From Agapetus fuscipes (Eukaryota > Arthropoda > Insecta > Trichoptera > Glossosomatidae): 64,000 nucleotides of DNA. The stretch is from positions 4,239,156-4,303,155 of the forward strand of contig OX637361.1 in NCBI GenBank assembly GCA_951799405.1. The letters run 5' to 3'. Under the pieces are notes generated by a model, which saw only the letters and a list, made by a program, of their open reading frames with translations, was not told the origin of the DNA and ran no database searches. Numbering within the stretch: the first letter of the stretch is position 1; each line of letters opens with the position of its first letter. Positions 21,655 to 32,589 of the stretch are shown in pieces. Made by a program: the position numbers and the translations under genes.

Positions 21655-21740
21655 GAGCTTAGTTACACATGTAGTGTAACTTCTTGCGCGTTCTCTACAA
21701 AGGGGTCGCATGCGGCGAGTGAACTTATTTTATTTTTACA
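21655..21740 (-). mobile_element. SINE-C tail half, cut by LINE tail
   Basis: GAGCTTAGTTACACATGTAG and CGCATGCGGCGAGTGAAC match. The element stops abruptly where the LINE (ATTT)n tail begins. Confidence 0.75.
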
Positions 21741-21745
21741 TGGAT

Positions 21746-23520
21746 CATTTATTTATTTATTTATTTATTTATTTATAAATTCACGACACTTAGTGCCTTT
21801 TACAAACCATACTAAAAATAGTGTTATAAATACAAGAGTAAGTAAAAAGTATAAAATGAAACAACAAATATATCAGAACTACAATTGAAAACTATCCGGG
21901 ATAAAAAGTAACATAAAACAAAATAATGATTACATAAGTAGGTATTAATACTTTAAAAAAAAAATAGAGAGATGAGATAAAAAAACAAGAGAAAAGACAG
22001 TTTATGAATGTATAAATAGTAAGCAGAAATTAGAAGTAAGTAGCTGAATATAAAACCACAATTAAAAATAGATTGAAAAAAATTATAAATACCTATATAT
22101 GAAAGTAAAATGAAACAAATAAACACAATAAAAAAAACTATATAAAAATAAGAATAACAATCAAAGTTACTATTTAGAGAAAAAATATAAATCAAAAATC
22201 AAAAGAAATATACAAGCAACAGAAATAAAAACATTATTCATCCAAAAAGTACCTCAACAGACCAGCTCTATACCTATCAAAGTTATTGTTGGGTGGGTCA
22301 AAGTCTAGTGTACAGGTATTACCACTACGTTGAAGGCGATTTATGCAACTGTTATATTGTGCATTTGTATTGGAAGCTACAGGGCGATAAGGAATAATGT
22401 GTCGTGATCCTTGACGAGGGATTAAAAAATTTAACTCGCCCAGCAACGACGGACAGTCTATAAGTCCATTTTTTATTTTATAAAGGGTCAACAAGTCAAT
22501 GATTTTGCGTCTTTCCAGTAAATTATTTAATTTAAGAAAAGAGTTCAAAAGGATGGGATCAAAATTAGAAATAGGAATTTTAAGCTTATAATTTATAATT
22601 TTCAAGAATTTAATGTGAACTCTTTCAATACTATCTATATGAACCGTATAATGAGGAGACCAGACGGGTGAACAGTATTCCAGACAACTACGGACTAGTG
22701 ACGTGTATAACAATTTTATTGTATTGGTATCACGAAAATCCTTAGCAATGCGGAACACAAAACCAAGCATTTTCAAACCTTTAGCACATACATTGGTTAT
22801 ATGTGGAACAAATGATAGTTTTTGGTCAAATATCACTCCCAAATCTGAGACTTCAGTCACTGTTCCTAGACTTAAGTTGTTAATAGAGTAAATAAAATGG
22901 ATGGGGTTTTTTATTTTAAAAAAACTCATCACATGGCATTTCGATACATTGAGAAATAAGCGGTTAAAATTACACCAATCTGCCAGTCTATCCAGGTTAC
23001 TTTGAAGACCTTGGCAATCCTCTACGCAATCCACAACATTAAAAATCTTCAAGTCGTCGGCAAATAAAAGGACTTGACATTCATAAAAGACATTAATGAT
23101 GTCATTAATAAAAAGTAAAAACAGCAACGGGCCCAAATGAGAACCCTGCGGGACTCCGCTTGGTTGGGTAAATGGTTCTGATTCAGTCTCATCAATTTTA
23201 ACAACTAGGTAACGATCCTTAAGATAACTACCCATCCAGGTCAAAAAACTGCCCGAGATTCCCATGGCTTGAAGCTTTATGAGCAAAATGTTGTGCGAAA
23301 TTCTATCGAATGCCTTAGAAAAATCGGTATATATAACGTCGACTTGTTTACGTTTACTAAGGGCATTTGAGATAAAATTTTCGTAAACCATGAGGTTGGT
23401 GGCCGTTGACCGATTAGGCAAAAAGTCATCACGTTTATAAAAATTAAAGTGATAAGAAAAGGTTTTTTTTTTAATCAAAGATATCAGATTTGACGTTTCT
23501 ATATACATATTATATTATTC
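21746..23520 (-). mobile_element. 5'-truncated CR1/Jockey-type LINE
   Basis: The minus-strand copy ends in a (TAAA)n tail (plus-strand ATTT repeats, 21746-21776). A 460-base A-rich 3' UTR lies between the tail and the ORF stop at 22234. The 5' border is near the ORF start; no endonuclease or ORF1 region is present. It landed in or next to a SINE-C piece. No target duplication could be defined. Confidence 0.85.
22234..23508 (-). CDS. Non-LTR reverse transcriptase, C-terminal 424 residues
   Basis: RNA-dependent DNA polymerase of a LINE, which would copy its own RNA at a nicked target. Visible motifs: FLPNRSTATNL (29-39, fingers), DVIYTDFSKAFD (57-68, motif A, catalytic D62), SGVPQGSHLGPLLF (117-130, motif B), LLFADDLK (147-154, motif C, catalytic D151 and D152), and LNVSKCHVMSF (186-196, motif D). 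A thumb/C-terminal region with SCLEYCSPVWSP follows. All three catalytic aspartates are intact and there are no internal stops, so the copy is young. The endonuclease and the first RT motifs are missing, because full-length proteins of this group are 850 residues or more. An in-frame stop lies just upstream of the ATG. The exact clade (CR1 or Jockey) is inferred from the motif style. Confidence 0.92.
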   Translation of the reverse strand: MYIETSNLISLIKKKTFSYHFNFYKRDDFLPNRSTATNLMVYENFISNALSKRKQVDVIYTDFSKAFDRISHNILLIKLQAMGISGSFLTWMGSYLKDRYLVVKIDETESEPFTQPSGVPQGSHLGPLLFLLFINDIINVFYECQVLLFADDLKIFNVVDCVEDCQGLQSNLDRLADWCNFNRLFLNVSKCHVMSFFKIKNPIHFIYSINNLSLGTVTEVSDLGVIFDQKLSFVPHITNVCAKGLKMLGFVFRIAKDFRDTNTIKLLYTSLVRSCLEYCSPVWSPHYTVHIDSIERVHIKFLKIINYKLKIPISNFDPILLNSFLKLNNLLERRKIIDLLTLYKIKNGLIDCPSLLGELNFLIPRQGSRHIIPYRPVASNTNAQYNSCINRLQRSGNTCTLDFDPPNNNFDRYRAGLLRYFLDE

Positions 23521-23664
23521 ATTATTCAAAGTTAATTAGAAATGACAAGATGGACTCACAAATTTCAACAAGATTTTTCTTCTAGGAAGGCAAAGGTCAT
23601 GCATATGGCGTGATGCTCCTTAGCAACCTATCTATAATCAAGTATGCCTAACACGCTTAAGTTT

Positions 23665-23945
23665 TTTTTTTAACACGTGTTAGTCGGCGCTTACAAATGC
23701 TGCATGTGTACTAACAAAATAAGATCAAAACCTCAAATGAACAGAAACCCTGCAATGATATAGTTTTTCTCGGGTTAGACCATGAGTGAGTTGTAAATGT
23801 TCCCCGCTCGAGGAAACGAAACGTCGGCAGACAAATATACTGCAAGTAGAACATGGTCTAACCCGAGAAAAACGATATCATTGAACACCGACCATGAAAG
23901 TGAAAGTGAAAGTATACACCCTGCAACTTTTAAACAACCGATAAC
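23665..23945 (-). mobile_element. SINE-A fragment split by foldback insert
   Basis: GTCGGCGCTTACAAATGCTG to AGAAACCCTGCAA, then after the insert ACCCTGCAACTTTT. The repeated ACCCTGCAA is the target duplication. Confidence 0.75.
23756..23917. mobile_element. 162-bp foldback with GAAACG motif and 9-bp target duplication
   Basis: Arms of 29 bases (23756-23784 and 23852-23880) pair with one mismatch. The loop contains TGTTCCCCGCTCGAGGAAAC followed by GAAACGTCGGCAG, a stem-loop next to a GAAAC string as in degenerate Penelope-type hammerheads. A GTGAAA repeat tail precedes the right flank. ACCCTGCAA flanks both sides (23747-23755 and 23918-23926). Confidence 0.7.
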
Positions 23946-24532
23946 AAAAAATTGTACCTAAATAACATCACACTTTTCTTAAATTAAACAAATTAAAGTT
24001 TGCCGTGTCCGCTGTTTTAAATGCTTTACGGATATTGAAAAAGGGAGTAGAAAATATATTTATATTTTGCTTGATGCCATTGTCCTGTAGTTTTATTTAT
24101 CGTGATGTACATCCATAAGGGTTGCACGCCCGTTTTTGAGGACCCAGGGGTCTAAAAGGCCAGAGCGATCTTCGGCAAGGGTGTCGAAGAGGAATAATAC
24201 AAACAAGGTAACATGTAAAATGCATAAGTCAAGGGGTGGACGGAGAATTAGAGGAACGGGTTGGGGATGTACCCCTGAAAGAAAGGGTATGATTTCAAGT
24301 GTTCCTAAGAAGTACGCGCATAAATATTTTAACATGGTGTATTTAAAGTACTTTAGTACTTGAATCAAAGAAATAAAGAAATACAGTTGAAGGGTTGAAA
24401 ATATGAAAATAGATTGAGATGAACAAAATAAGAATTTCCTTTTATTTGTAGCTTTTTAAGTGACAGATTTGTAAAATAATTGTTTTATTTTTTTCAAATA
24501 CAGTTTAATGTTCATGGCTTCTATAATTTTTA

Positions 24533-24757
24533 TATTATCCAAGTTGCGGAGATATATTTCATTTAAGATTCATATTAAATGATTATCATAAGCAGACACG
24601 TATAAGTTCGTGAACTTACAACATAAACCTAATCTAAAATGAACAAAAGCTCTGAAACTCTTGCCGACCTTCCCTGAAACAGGGGCGATCTTGGCAAAGT
24701 GAATCATTTTTAACAGTATGAGTGGTCAGCCTCACACAAACCTATTAGTGAAGGAAC
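24533..24757 (-). mobile_element. SINE-A, near full length, diverged
   Basis: TTATCCAAGTTGCGGAGATA to CACAAACCTATTAGTGAAGG. Confidence 0.85.
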
Positions 24758-24759
24758 AC

Positions 24760-25815
24760 AAACAATTTATTTCATTGAAATAAATAAAACAAACAATTAC
24801 AAAGTCAAATAAGATCTACAAAATGTCTTTAAAAATAAAATGATTCTTGATAAATATTTTAGTCATTTTAACAAGGTAAATAAAATCAACATTAAAATTC
24901 AAAATGTCTCAAAATTTTCACACTTCTTCACACAAGTTTCTTCCTGAAAAAAATTTTTTTAGGTGAGAATTTGAAGTGTCAACATGCTTCCATGCTTTCT
25001 TTATACAACTTAAGAAAAATATAAAAACAAAACAAAAAAACAGAAGAGATGATGGTGCTCAGGCTGAATTGTTCTTTATTTCTTGAATTGTCTTCTCCCC
25101 GTCAATGCTAATACATTATTTGAAACGTTGTTAGGAGCTTCGTGGAAACTGTCGTATAATAAAAACATCACAGATGTATCCAGAGGTGCTTTAACGCAGA
25201 AAGAGAGGAAACTCTTTATTTTGCGTTAAGCACAACAAAGAATAAAACCTGACGTTTAAATCTAAACCTCATCAAAAATTGTACAGTAACTTAAACTCAC
25301 TCTAGAGGCGTTGCTTTAGTTTTTATAAAATTAAAAATATATCAAATTTAGTTAAGTTGTATACTTGGAGTTAAGCTCTCTAGAGTGAAGTGGAGTTGAC
25401 CGTGTCGGAAGGAAAAACCTCACAAATCAGTGTGTAAGGTTTTCGGTGTAAAATTTTAGGTTTGAACTAAAATAAAGAGATTAAATTGAAACTAAAACAA
25501 CGATCCTATCTATTTATGTGATTGGTGGATAAGTCGGAAATTCTTACCATGGGCCGATATCAAAGTGATGCCAATTTGTCTTTTACTAAATGTAATGTCT
25601 AAAATCTGTCGACCATCAAATTTGAAATGATATTTTTTGTGTCGGCGGGAAAACGTCAATGCATGTGACTAGAGTCTTAAGTAACCAATTATTTTCCTTC
25701 TGCCTAGCAACCCTACCATTTAACGTCACTTTTTTGTCCATATTAGTCCATTTTCTCAAAAAAAAATAAACGTACATCTCTAGATGTTATTGCCATCAGG
25801 AAACATATTTTTTGT
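24760..25815. other. AT-rich interval, nothing recognised
   Basis: No family match was seen. Confidence 0.4.
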
Positions 25816-25821
25816 TCTCGA

Positions 25822-25912
25822 TTCCTTGACTTATAGGTTGGTATGAGGCTGACCACAAATACTATACAAAATGGTTCCCTTTGCCAATGTCTCCCCTATT
25901 TCAGGAAAAGTA
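25822..25912 (+). mobile_element. SINE-A head, truncated by SINE-B
   Basis: TTCCTTGACTTATAGGTTGG to CCCCTATTTCAGGAAAAG, then SINE-B begins at once. Confidence 0.9.
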
Positions 25913-25913
25913 G

Positions 25914-26148
25914 ACTGGTCCGTAGTTCAGTGGTAACACTTCGGACTCTGAATGGGAAGGTTGTGGGTTCGATTCCCGGCGGAGCGCAAAAAATATACCA
26001 TTTATTTTTTCAAATTTGCTCTTCGCTGGGTTGAAGAATTCATAAAATCTTTACCAATCACCGGTCATCAAAGGTCCAATCCAGCCTTACAGCAACTGGG
26101 TCTTGCTTGAGAATTGGCGCTTTGTAGCGACGACGATCAAGCTCGTAA
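25914..26148 (+). mobile_element. SINE-B, truncated at its 3' end
   Basis: ACTGGTCCGTAGTTCAGTGG (A-box region) and GTGGGTTCGATTCCCGGCGG (B-box) head. The body runs to GACGATCAAGCTCG, where SINE-C starts. Confidence 0.95.
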
Positions 26149-26292
26149 AAAAGGGCGATAGCTCAATTCGTAGAATGCTTGCATTCCATGCCGAGAGCAA
26201 GGGTTCGATCTCAAAGGTGTACTCAGCCTTCACAAGAAATGAGAACCAGCCCCCCCGGGAGCTGGGAAACCCCCACTTCAACTGAAAGTGGT
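26149..26292 (+). mobile_element. SINE-C head half
   Basis: GGCGATAGCTCAATTCGTAG and AAGGGTTCGATCTC tRNA-like head. The following body (GCTGGGAAACCCCCACTTCA) carries a deletion after the B-box. Confidence 0.9.
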
Positions 26293-26398
26293 TGTTGTGA
26301 TTATTTCGAAATTTTAACTTAATATCAAGGCGTTTGCATCCCTTGGCCAAAAGCAACAATTACGCAATTTCCAGTGACACAAAAATCGTGATATTCAC

Positions 26399-26542
26399 CT
26401 TGCCGCGCTGTGTGTGAGAGGGGTAGGCTAGCCTGGGGTACGTCTCTACCCGTCTCAAAGGTCCGCCAAGCCCGCTGGAGAGGGCACTTTGCGTAATCCT
26501 TTGATTGCTGGGTTATAAAGCGCGCTTCAGGAGCCGCTCTTT
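26399..26542 (-). CDS. Possible 144-nt internal exon, gene unknown
   Basis: The minus strand is open across a GC-rich island with both splice signals: acceptor TCTCGTACCTCCAG| before 26542 and donor CAAG|GTGAAT after 26399. The exon length is a multiple of three with equal phases, so it could be a cassette exon. The peptide includes EARFITQQSKDYAKC and LQRAWRTFETGRDVP. No domain is recognised. It has the same strand as the candidate exon at 520-915, so both could belong to one gene, but nothing proves it. A fragment of an unrecognised TE or ncRNA is the alternative. Confidence 0.3.
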
Positions 26543-26667
26543 CTGGAGGTACGAGAATCATATTTATGTACACATATATATATAGATATATGTGTCTTTT
26601 ATGGTGGAAGATGTATATGATATAATATAAAGTAGTGTCTGATATTGTATTCATGATAATTCACTCA

Positions 26668-26742
26668 TTAGTTCACTTTTCCAACGTCACCCCTGCTTCG
26701 GGAAAGGTCTGTAAATGTTGCAGGGTTAATGTGCATTTGAAA
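26668..26742 (+). mobile_element. SINE-A middle fragment
   Basis: GTTCACTTTTCCAACGTCAC to TGCAGGGTTAATGTGCATTT. Confidence 0.75.
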
Positions 26743-26845
26743 ACATAGAGCTTTGGAAAATGAAAAAATAGCTGCAATAAATCATTAAACGACCAATATG
26801 AAAGTACAATAGTGACACAAAATTAAAAACAAATGATTTAAAAGT

Positions 26846-26917
26846 TTTTTTTTTTTTTTTTTAAGAAATCCTGTGCGGGAGACTCCCTAGATTCTAAAGA
26901 CTCTAGGGGTCTATGAC
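26846..26917 (-). repeat. Poly(A)-ended repeat fragment
   Basis: A T run followed by AAGAAATCCTGTGCGGGAG and ACTCCCTAGATTCTAAAGAC. The same sequence with a T run occurs at 55147-55212, so it is the poly(A)-tailed 3' end of a retroelement lying on the minus strand. Confidence 0.6.
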
Positions 26918-26944
26918 ACTTGTTGTAGTGCCGCAGAGGTTTAC

Positions 26945-27125
26945 GAGCTTGGTCGTCGCTACAAAGCGCCAATACTCAACCAAGACCCAGTTGCTGTAAG
27001 GCTGGATGGACCTTTGGTGACCGGTCATTGGTAAAGGTTTATGAATTTTTCAACGCAGCGAAGAGCACATTCGAAATATAAATGGAATATTTTTGTGCTC
27101 CGCCGGGATCCGAATCCACAACCTT
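26945..27125 (-). mobile_element. SINE-B, head truncated
   Basis: AGCTTGGTCGTCGCTACAAA to CCGGGATCCGAATCCACAAC; the A-box end is missing. Confidence 0.9.
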
Positions 27126-27617
27126 AATTATTTGTGTATTGACATTATGAAGATTCATTTTAAAGTAATAATACAAAAATAAACAGAAAGTGGTTCTTTC
27201 ACCATAGCACCCTCCGCTACCAAAATTATTTTCCGGAATTCAATGAAAATTTAGATCTTTAAGTTGTTTTCTTGATAATGGTGTGATAACTATAATATAA
27301 TAGATTAATCAACTCGCGAAGAAAAACTTCTTGTTTTCTATGTAATTAATACACAATTATTTAATTTTTGATCCCAATAACCGTCGCATTCTGCACCTAT
27401 AGTATTAGGAGCATATGTAGGTACGACAGCAGGGATGTGATAAGGCTGTGTTGAGACTGTTCACGTCTGTAGCATGGCTTTGTGGGCACTAGCGGTGTCT
27501 TCATACACGAGTACGGGACAAGTGAAGACGGTTGGAATATTCTGCCATTTCAATTAGAATTTCACAGCAAACATCCTAACTAACGTATAAAATGTTTATT
27601 TTTCAGTGAAATAATAA

Positions 27618-27866
27618 TATTATTATAATTTGTTTGGTGAGCGCTTTTTTTGAGTGAATAACACCTCAAGAGCCCTTTGCAAACTGTGTAAGGCTGGATG
27701 GACCTTCGGTGACCGGTCCCAAAGTAAAGGCATATGAATTAATCAACACAGAGATGAGCGTATTTTTAAATATAAACATTATTTTGTACACCTCCGGGAA
27801 TTGAACTCACGACCTTCGGATAACGTTTTTTATAGCGTTGACCACTAGACTACAGAGCAGTCGACC
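27618..27866 (-). mobile_element. SINE-B, old diverged copy
   Basis: TTGGTGAGCGCTTTTTTTG to a head reverse-complementing to TGTAGTCTAGTGGTCAACGC. Confidence 0.85.
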
Positions 27867-27989
27867 TTTCAATGTACGGAAATAATAAATAATGGTTTAC
27901 AAAGTGTACCGATCCTAGACATTAATTTTTATAAGACATTTATAAAGTAAAAATAGGCATGATGATCGCCAATCTCTGTTATAAGTCAA

Positions 27990-28120
27990 AACACACTGTC
28001 ATTCCGCTAGGGGTGGTCAGTACCACCATAGATGCATTTCCACTTTATTCTGTTTCTCTACATTTTTTTCATATCCTGGACATTCATCACTCTCTTCTCT
28101 TTTTCTCCCTCTATAGATTC
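27990..28120 (-). pseudogene. LINE-K 3' end, decayed
   Basis: GTCATTCCGCTAGGGGTGG is the conserved LINE-K terminus. The minus strand reads MNVQDMKKM with frameshifts afterwards. Confidence 0.65.
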
Positions 28121-28509
28121 CAGCACTTTAAATCTGATTTATTTCATCAACTTGCTATACGACCGTTTTTTCAAAGTCTTTCGAAATACAGGATTGTTTG
28201 ACTTAAATTAAAATTCACACGATGAACATTTCAATCCCAACCATTTACTTTATCAATTATATATTAGTTTGACTCTTATAAATGTTTATAAAACAAACCC
28301 TTTGTTCAATGGAATTTAATTTTTTTTCATGGGCTATTTACTCAATTAAATAACTACAGAATAATGTTATATATTTTTTGCAAGCATAAAGTATATACTT
28401 TTTTTTTGCAAATTTATGATATTTAATAGGCGTAAGATTTTGATTTATTACCATTCATCACAATTAGAAGCACACGCACACATTCGCACACAATATTTGC
28501 CACACAAAG

Positions 28510-28865
28510 TGTCGGTTTTTGCGACCAACAGTACCAGAAGTATAAAACTTCACGTGTAAACTCCACTTTATCATTTCCCAAAAAATGTATAAAAACTAAA
28601 ACAGCGACTCTAGTGAGAGATTTAGTTTGTGTTCATTATTAGTGCAACGCTATAGTTCAGTTTAAACGTAAATTGTTGGTTGTTGTGACCAACAGTTGCC
28701 GAAGTATAAAATTTCACGTGTAAACTCAGTGTTAGTGTTACCCAAAAAATGTATGAAAAGTGTAACAGCGCCTCAATTGAGCGATTTAGTTTGCATACAT
28801 TTTTGGTAAATGCTATGTTGCAGTTAAAACGTAAATTGTCGGTTTTTTGTGACCAACAGACTGTG
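28510..28865. mobile_element. MITE-1, two units in tandem
   Basis: The unit contains GACCAACAGT, AAGTATAAAACTTCACGTG, AACTAAAACAGCG and ACGCTATAGTTCAGTTTAAA. GTCGGTTTTTG/GACCAACAG starts near 28512, 28674 and 28838, giving period ~163. Within each unit the halves are roughly complementary. Confidence 0.75.
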
Positions 28866-29164
28866 TGTGAACATTAATTATTTCTATTAGTTACTGCTTT
28901 GTATGGAATAAAATACACCAACACCTTCAATGCAAACATCGAGGGATGTAACATTTACGTGGATGCGAATTTTGTATATTTACGAATGAGTTGCACAGTA
29001 TACCTACTTTGAAAATTAATATGAAGTGGAGGCTCCTTGACTTTTACCAATGAATGTTGGTTTTAAGATTTGTTGTACATACACTGAAAAAACAATCATT
29101 AAAAGTACTAAGGACACATTTTTATGCAAATTTTTAACTTTATCAAAGTCAATGTACCTACGCT

Positions 29165-29305
29165 CTAATATATAATAATCTAAATTGCAAAGACGTCTTA
29201 TGCATGACCACAAACAGGCACAAGTAAGTTAGCGCATACACATGCATTAGCAAAAGTGAACCAAATTGGTTAGGGCATTAGGGTAAGCCTGACACCAAGC
29301 TATTA
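29165..29305 (-). mobile_element. SINE-A with large internal deletion
   Basis: ATAATCTAAATTGCAAAGAC, ACATGCATTAGCAAAAGTGA and ACACCAAGCTATTA. Confidence 0.7.
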
Positions 29306-29412
29306 TTTTTTCAACTAAATTTTTTTTTTTTTTTTTTATAATAATCTATTGATTTTTTAAAATCAATATTAAGACTTGTGGAAATAGGTTCGCTTTTGCG
29401 TTGTATTGCGCT

Positions 29413-29465
29413 TTTACAGCATAGGGAGTCAGCCTCATACCATCCTTTTAGTCAAGGAACTTGAC
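29413..29465 (-). mobile_element. SINE-A head fragment
   Basis: TTTTACAGCATAGGGAGTCA to CCATCCTTTTAGTCAAGG. Confidence 0.75.
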
Positions 29466-30030
29466 TGATTATAAAAAAAAAAAATTGAGTTCAACTCCAG
29501 CACATCTCTCCACAATGTACAAGATAATAATTATCTTTGATGCGCACACACACTCGCGAGCAGTGTTCGCTCATCCGCATACAAAGTCACACACACACGC
29601 GCGAGCGCATGGCCATGACCGAACATGGTACATCTAGTACAGAACATTACGTTGAAACTCAACGACAGCGTTAACCAAGTAATACTCTACAAAACGCTAA
29701 TCCAAACTGACTTCAAAATAAATACATATGTGACTTAAGCACAACCAATGCTCTCTCAACATCATTACAAGGATAGATTACGAAAATCCAGCCTCATACC
29801 CGTTTCGTTTATTCACTTCCATCCGGAGAAGCGTATGTCACAATGCTCATGCAATGCTATATTTTTTTTAGCGGCGGAAGGCCTTCCCGATGGTCATGAG
29901 TGATTCTAGAATCTAGATTCACCCGTTCGTCCACTAGGGAAAACAGGAAACATCCGAAGTTACTGACTCTATCTTCTCGCTTTTCTTTCGAGATTCTAAA
30001 ACCCTATCTTCTTGCTTTGCTATGCAACCA

Positions 30031-30206
30031 GGGGTAGAAGTCTGATCTATTTGAAGATAGGTCGAAATAAAACGTGGCGGCGTATCAACAGCTGATTCAT
30101 TTATATGGAACAACGATTAGCTGTTCAGGCGCCGCCATGTTTTATTCCGTCGTATCCTCAAATAGGTAACGTAAGATCTACCGACGGCTGTCAAGACTTC
30201 CACCCC
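30031..30206. mobile_element. MITE-4 foldback
   Basis: The ends GGGGTAGAAGTCT and AGACTTCCACCCC are complementary except one base. Inner arms pair along CTATTTGAAGATA, AATAAAACGTGGCGGCG and AACAGCTGATTC. Single copy here. Confidence 0.75.
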
Positions 30207-30471
30207 AATCGGTTGCAATTTTAGCTTAGAGACTGTATCAATAATACGTACTAAAATTGTATAGAAACTAAAACGATCACAAATAATTAAACCAATTAAA
30301 TGCTTGAGTTTAAACGTGTGTTTTACACTCGAGTATGTACCCAGTCTACACTACACACGCTTACCAACACAGTCACGTTTTTTCTAGCAACACTCATCGG
30401 GCCAATGGTCGCTGCGGACGCGGAAGTTCCTGGCCTTGAAAACGCAGACCGACAGTGTGTAGCGACTGCTT

Positions 30472-30982
30472 CACATGGTTGCTATCGTGGAAATATATAG
30501 GTATGGCAGGGGGACTCTACAGGTGCACAATTCTACCATTCCTAATATGTAAGCGTTTGTCACCCATATGAAAAGTTAGTGTTGATATAACGACCTTTTG
30601 TTGGTATTGTTTATTGAGTAAATTCATATAAGAGCTACGACCATGAATCTTACTGGGCCAAAGCTAGAGGAGTCGCCACTATGAAGACTGGTTCACATGG
30701 TCGCTATCGTGGAAATATATGGCAGGGGGACTCTACAGGTGCACAATTCTACTATTCCTAATATGTAAGCGTTTGTCACCCATATGAAAAGTTAATTTTG
30801 ATATAACGACATTTTGTTGGTATTGTTTATTGAGTAAATTGATATAAGAGCTACGACCATGAATCTTACTGGGCCAAAGCTAGAGGAGTCGCCACTATGA
30901 AAACTGGTTTACATGGTCGCTATCGTGGAAATATATGGCAGGGGGACTCTACAGGTGCACAATTCTACTAGTCCTACTATGC
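30472..30982. repeat. Tandem repeat, period 217-221 bp, 2.3 copies
   Basis: GCTATCGTGGAAATATAT starts at 30481, 30702 and 30919, each followed by GGGGGACTCTACAGGTGCAC. The first two units are nearly identical; the third stops near 30982. Confidence 0.9.
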
Positions 30983-31034
30983 AACTTCTCGTGTGGAATC
31001 CAACTCCACACTTTTCGGTAAAGGTTTGTTTTAT

Positions 31035-31330
31035 AAGGCTTCAAAGGGGTTTCGTGTACAGAGAGCCCGATGTGATCAAGCAAGGCACTTGCAGTGGGCT
31101 GGTCACGCTATAAGAATGGACGAAGATAGACCCATTAGGCGCCGAGCACTCTCAGTACCACAAAGTCGAAGGAGACCAGGAAGATAAAAAAATGCGATGG
31201 ATCACCGATATTAACGCATAAGCAGTCAAGACTTCCAGTGTCTCCATACTACTTGGGCGTCCTGGGATATGATGGGCAGATAATGTCGAAGGTGACGCTA
31301 AGAAGTTCTGGGAGTAAGGGGACCATGGAG
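31035..31330 (+). pseudogene. LINE reverse-transcriptase C-terminus fragment
   Basis: Encodes ARHLQWAGHAIRMDEDRP, then RRALSVPQSRRRPGR and, after a break, KMRWITDINA. WAGHxxRMxxDRxxRR followed by GRPRxRW is the standard C-terminal block of several insect LINE groups. Frameshifted and truncated. Confidence 0.75.
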
Positions 31331-31542
31331 GGAAGCGACACAAGACAGAGAGTCTTGAAGGATTGTGCGGCATTCTCAGAACCTTCAAGGCTTGTTAGTA
31401 GCAGGGGAGCAAAGGCTTTGTATGGACAAGCGAAAGTGAAGGAGATTGGATTCAGCCAAGGCCCACTAAGGGCTGTCTATCTCACGATGATAATGGATAT
31501 TTGTATGAGAACAACATAGTGGTATCTACTTAAGTAATAAAT

Positions 31543-31848
31543 AATAATAATATTAGGATGATTTATTTGGTGAGCGCTGTTTTTGTGTATATCACACTTC
31601 AAGAGCCCTCTGCGAGCTTGGTCGTCGCTGTAGAAAGCCCCAATTCTCAAGCAAGACCCAGTTGTAGTAAGGTTGGTTGGACCTTTCAGTGACCGGTCTT
31701 TTTGATAAAGGTTTTATGAATTTTTCAACCCAGTGAAGAGCACATTTGCAAATATAAATGGTATTTTTTTTGTGCTCCGTCGGGATCCGAATCCACAACC
31801 TTCCATTAACGAGTCCGAGGTGTTGCCACTGGACTACGGACTGGTCCC
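31543..31848 (-). mobile_element. SINE-B, full length, 8-bp target duplication
   Basis: The ATT-rich end is at left; the head reverse-complements to GGACCAGTCCGTAGTCCAGT. AGTAATAA lies on both sides (at about 31534 and 31850). Confidence 0.92.
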
Positions 31849-32589
31849 AGTAATAAGAAAATTGTAAAAATAAATCGTCATATTATAGATATGTATAAAG
31901 ATTATTTCATAATGTATCAAAAAATAGAAAACAAACCTAATGAGATTCATAAATGCATGAGAAACGTGTGATTATTTTGAAAGTGTATTATTTTTGTTTA
32001 GCACTAATTGCAATCAGCTCAATGGAACACCATTGTGGCGTTATGGTCGTTGAAACATCAAAGCATCAAAGCCCATTTAGAATAATTGTCATTCAATGTG
32101 TATTATCTTAAATTAACGCGACCATAGAAATCGATTGCAGTTCCCCAATCAGCCGATGAAAGCCTGAATATTCATAGCTGGCCCCAGGCGCACTCTGTGT
32201 CCATACAAATGTCTTCGTGGTCACCAACTGAACGGAATATCAACTATACATCGAAATATGTCCGACAAATTGATTCAAAACATGGTGATGTTTATAATCT
32301 ATACTCGAAGATGCAAAGACATAATATCATTTACAGACATTCTGCCACTATTTGGCTCGTTTTGTATAAGTTGACTATTTAGAAATTAAATTTAAAAACT
32401 TAGTATTGTAAACGCACTTACCTTGGTGGTATTTGAATTTTTGCGATGAATGAAGAATGATTGAGTCCTTACCTGTAAAAAAAAGAAAAAACTTTTTATA
32501 AATTTAAGAAAATAAGCCTCATTTATAATTAAATTTAAAATAAAGTATAAATTAGCGTAAAAATAAATTAGTTCATTATTCTTATTATT

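Noticed and set aside
25914..25990. tRNA gene at the SINE-B head
   Set aside because: It is the promoter head of SINE-B; there is no mature tRNA fold with a paired acceptor stem.
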